64,000 nt of DNA, from contig NZ_LMMP01000001.1 of NCBI RefSeq assembly GCF_001422815.1, positions 117,847 through 181,846 on the forward strand, read 5' to 3'. Made by a program: the position numbers and the translations under genes. Positions 62,363 through 64,000 of the stretch are shown here, in pieces (position 1 is the stretch's first letter; every line of letters begins with the position of its first letter). This stretch comes from Methylobacterium sp. Leaf91 (GTDB lineage: Bacteria; Pseudomonadota; Alphaproteobacteria; Rhizobiales; Beijerinckiaceae). The notes under the pieces are model-generated. The model saw nothing but the letters and a program-made list of their open reading frames with translations, did no database searches and was not told where the DNA came from.

Positions 62363-62701
62363 GGGGTCGTTCAGTCTGCCCGGTCAGCGTCACGTGTGGG
62401 AGGAGCCGGCCCGCATGCGGTCACGGGCAAACGGCGGTCGATCAGCAATCCCCGTGCCGCGGGGCCGGGAGACATTGGTACACCAGGAGAGCCGCGTCGA
62501 GGCCCCGCTCCACAGGGAAGGCATGCCTCGCACAGGGAAGACGATTCTCCGAAGGGGGCGAGAGGCGAGGCGCACAACCTACCTCCCTACGCAAAACAGC
62601 GTATATGCTGCGCCGCGCCATCACGCCTAGCTTCCGCCATCCGCAACGGCCCGCCTTATGCAGGAGCCGGCGGGACATTTCCTGGAAGGGGTTCACGCAG
62701 G

Positions 62702-63961
62702 ATGGCAGCCGACAACGAGCACGGACCGCACTCGGCCCTCCGTCGCAAACTTCTCATGGGTCTGGCGAGCATTCCGGCCATGGCCATGATGCCGCGCAGC
62801 GCCTTCGCTGCGGCTCCTCCGACCTCGGCGGTGAACACCACCGGCCTCGCGGTGACCGACACCGAAGTCACCGTCGGCATCCTCCATTCCGCCACCGGCA
62901 CGATGGCGATCTCCGAGACCGGATCGATCCAGGCGGAGAAGCTCGCCATCGCGCAGATCAACGAGGCCGGCGGCGTGCTGGGCCGCAAGATCAAGATCAT
63001 CCAGGAGGACGGCGCCTCCGACTGGCCGACCTTCGCCGAGAAGGCCAAGAAGCTCCTCGTCAACGACCATTGCGCCGCCGTGATGGGCTGCTGGACCTCC
63101 GCCTCGCGCAAGGCCGCGCTTCCGGTGTTCGAACAGTATAACGGCCTGCTCTACTACCCGACCTTCTACGAGGGCCTGGAGCAGTCCAAGAACGTCATCT
63201 ATACCGGCCAGGAAGCCACGCAGCAGATCCTCGAATCGCTCAACTGGGTGACCAAGGAGAAGGGCGCCAAGACGTTCTTCTTCATCGGCTCGGACTATAT
63301 CTGGCCGCGCACCTCGAACAAGATCGCCCGCAAGCACATCGAGAACGTGCTGAAGACCAAGGTCGTCGGCGAGGAATATTTCCCGCTGGGCCATACCCAG
63401 TTCAACTCGGTCATCAACAAGATCAAGCTGACCAAGCCCGACGTGATCTTCACCGACGTCGTCGGCGGCTCGAACGTGGCGTTCTACAAGCAGCTCAAGG
63501 CGGCCGGTATCGACCTCAACAAGCAGACCCTGCTGACCATCTCCGTGACGGAAGACGAGATCGACGGCATCGGCGGCGACAACATCGCGGGCGCCTATTC
63601 CTGCATGAAGTACTTCCAATCGCTCAAGAACGCGAACAACGAGAAGTTCGTCGCCGCCTTCCACAAGATGTGGGGCGAGAAGACCGTCATCGGCGACGTG
63701 ACCCAGGCCGCCTATCTCGGCCCGTTCCTGTGGAAGATGGCCTGCGAGAAGGCCGGCTCCTTCGATGTCGACAAGGTGGTCGCGGCCTCCGCCGACATCG
63801 AGTTCAAGGAAGCCCCCGAGGGCTACGTCAAGATCCACCCGAACCACCATCTCTGGTCGAAGACCCGTGTCGCAAAGGCTCTGCCGAGCGGCCAGTTCGA
63901 GATCGTCTACGAGAGCCCCGCGCTCATCGAGCCGAACCCCTTCCCGAAGGGCTACCAGTAG
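62702..63961 (+). CDS. urtA: Urea ABC transporter substrate-binding protein
   Basis: A 419-residue periplasmic protein. Signal peptide MAADNEHGPHSALRRKLLMGL to RSAFAAAP, twin-arginine-like RRK present. VTVGILHSATGTMAISETG, CWTSASRKAALPVFEQ and FIGSDYIWPRTSNKIARKHIE are UrtA hallmarks; FYKQLKAAGIDL and TVIGDVTQAAYLGPF fit as well. Downstream urtB-E would lie beyond the window. It is divergent from the NCS1-kinase gene with a 339-base gap, which suggests that the two-component system regulates urea uptake. Confidence 0.96.
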   Translation: MAADNEHGPHSALRRKLLMGLASIPAMAMMPRSAFAAAPPTSAVNTTGLAVTDTEVTVGILHSATGTMAISETGSIQAEKLAIAQINEAGGVLGRKIKIIQEDGASDWPTFAEKAKKLLVNDHCAAVMGCWTSASRKAALPVFEQYNGLLYYPTFYEGLEQSKNVIYTGQEATQQILESLNWVTKEKGAKTFFFIGSDYIWPRTSNKIARKHIENVLKTKVVGEEYFPLGHTQFNSVINKIKLTKPDVIFTDVVGGSNVAFYKQLKAAGIDLNKQTLLTISVTEDEIDGIGGDNIAGAYSCMKYFQSLKNANNEKFVAAFHKMWGEKTVIGDVTQAAYLGPFLWKMACEKAGSFDVDKVVAASADIEFKEAPEGYVKIHPNHHLWSKTRVAKALPSGQFEIVYESPALIEPNPFPKGYQ

Positions 63962-63970
63962 CACTGCGAC

Positions 63971-63993
63971 CCCCTCCCCCTTGTGGGGAGGGG
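63971..63993 (+). repeat. Hairpin after urtA
   Basis: Perfect 9-bp stem CCCCTCCCC/GGGGAGGGG with a 5-base loop ten bases past the urtA stop, near the window end. It may attenuate transcription into urtB rather than terminate, or belong to a dispersed repeat like that at 39367. Confidence 0.6.
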
Positions 63994-64000
63994 TTAGGGG

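Overview
The window is high-GC DNA (a few low-GC islands excepted) with dense, short-spaced genes. It reads as chromosome of an alphaproteobacterium of the Hyphomicrobiales, most likely Methylobacteriaceae. Pointers are a BA14K-type cell-surface protein, a NepR-like anti-sigma fragment family, Omp25/31-type porin, DUF442 phosphatase, and the general codon use. Genus is an inference; no rRNA or tRNA gene was seen.

Layout. 1-8.2 kb: end of a small exported protein, a CPA1 Na+/H+ antiporter, then a 3.46 kb IS1595-type transposon (about 2363-5818) with imperfect terminal inverted repeats. It carries an uncharacterised protein, a PIN-domain nuclease, a 62-residue protein and a putative phage abortive-infection (AbiC-like) membrane protein. 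An HPP/CBS membrane protein and an HD phosphohydrolase follow. 8.2-12.4 kb: an M48 membrane metalloprotease operon and small unknown genes. 12.4-16.3 kb: LysR regulator, DctA-type carrier and two ureide-catabolic genes (allE, allA). 16.3-24 kb: porin, nudC, HIT protein, MocR regulator divergent from an omega-amino-acid transaminase, tautomerase, dadA. 24-33 kb: thiC with a TPP riboswitch, BA14K-like protein, DUF2721, DUF442, DUF533, GNAT, an Orn/Lys/Arg decarboxylase and a CorA-type transporter.

33-43 kb: a decayed RTX gene and a NepR-like gene precede a compact five-gene cluster: SWIM zinc finger, DUF5691-like, MoxR AAA+ ATPase, DUF5682-like (TraB/ChaN-like motifs) and VWA protein. Its function is unknown to me. 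With the transposon cargo it is the best candidate for an undescribed system. 43-53.7 kb: carbonic anhydrase, 2OG oxygenase with metY, an amber-interrupted gene, mop-modA divergent from a ModE-type regulator with a convincing ModE box, hydrolases, an SDR, an M50 protease and an HNH protein. 53.9-64 kb: TonB siderophore receptor, lipocalin-like protein, acyltransferase, and a two-component pair. The pair's kinase is fused to an NCS1-type transporter and is divergent from urtA, the urea ABC binding protein. This suggests direct sensing of a nitrogenous solute.

Several genes serve nitrogen scavenging (allE/allA, urtA, the NCS1 kinase, transaminase, dadA) and metal or cofactor supply (modA/mop/modE, thiC, TonB receptor). 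Dispersed palindromic repeats of at least two types sit between operons. All boundaries and functions come from reading the sequence and motif recognition; no database search was run.
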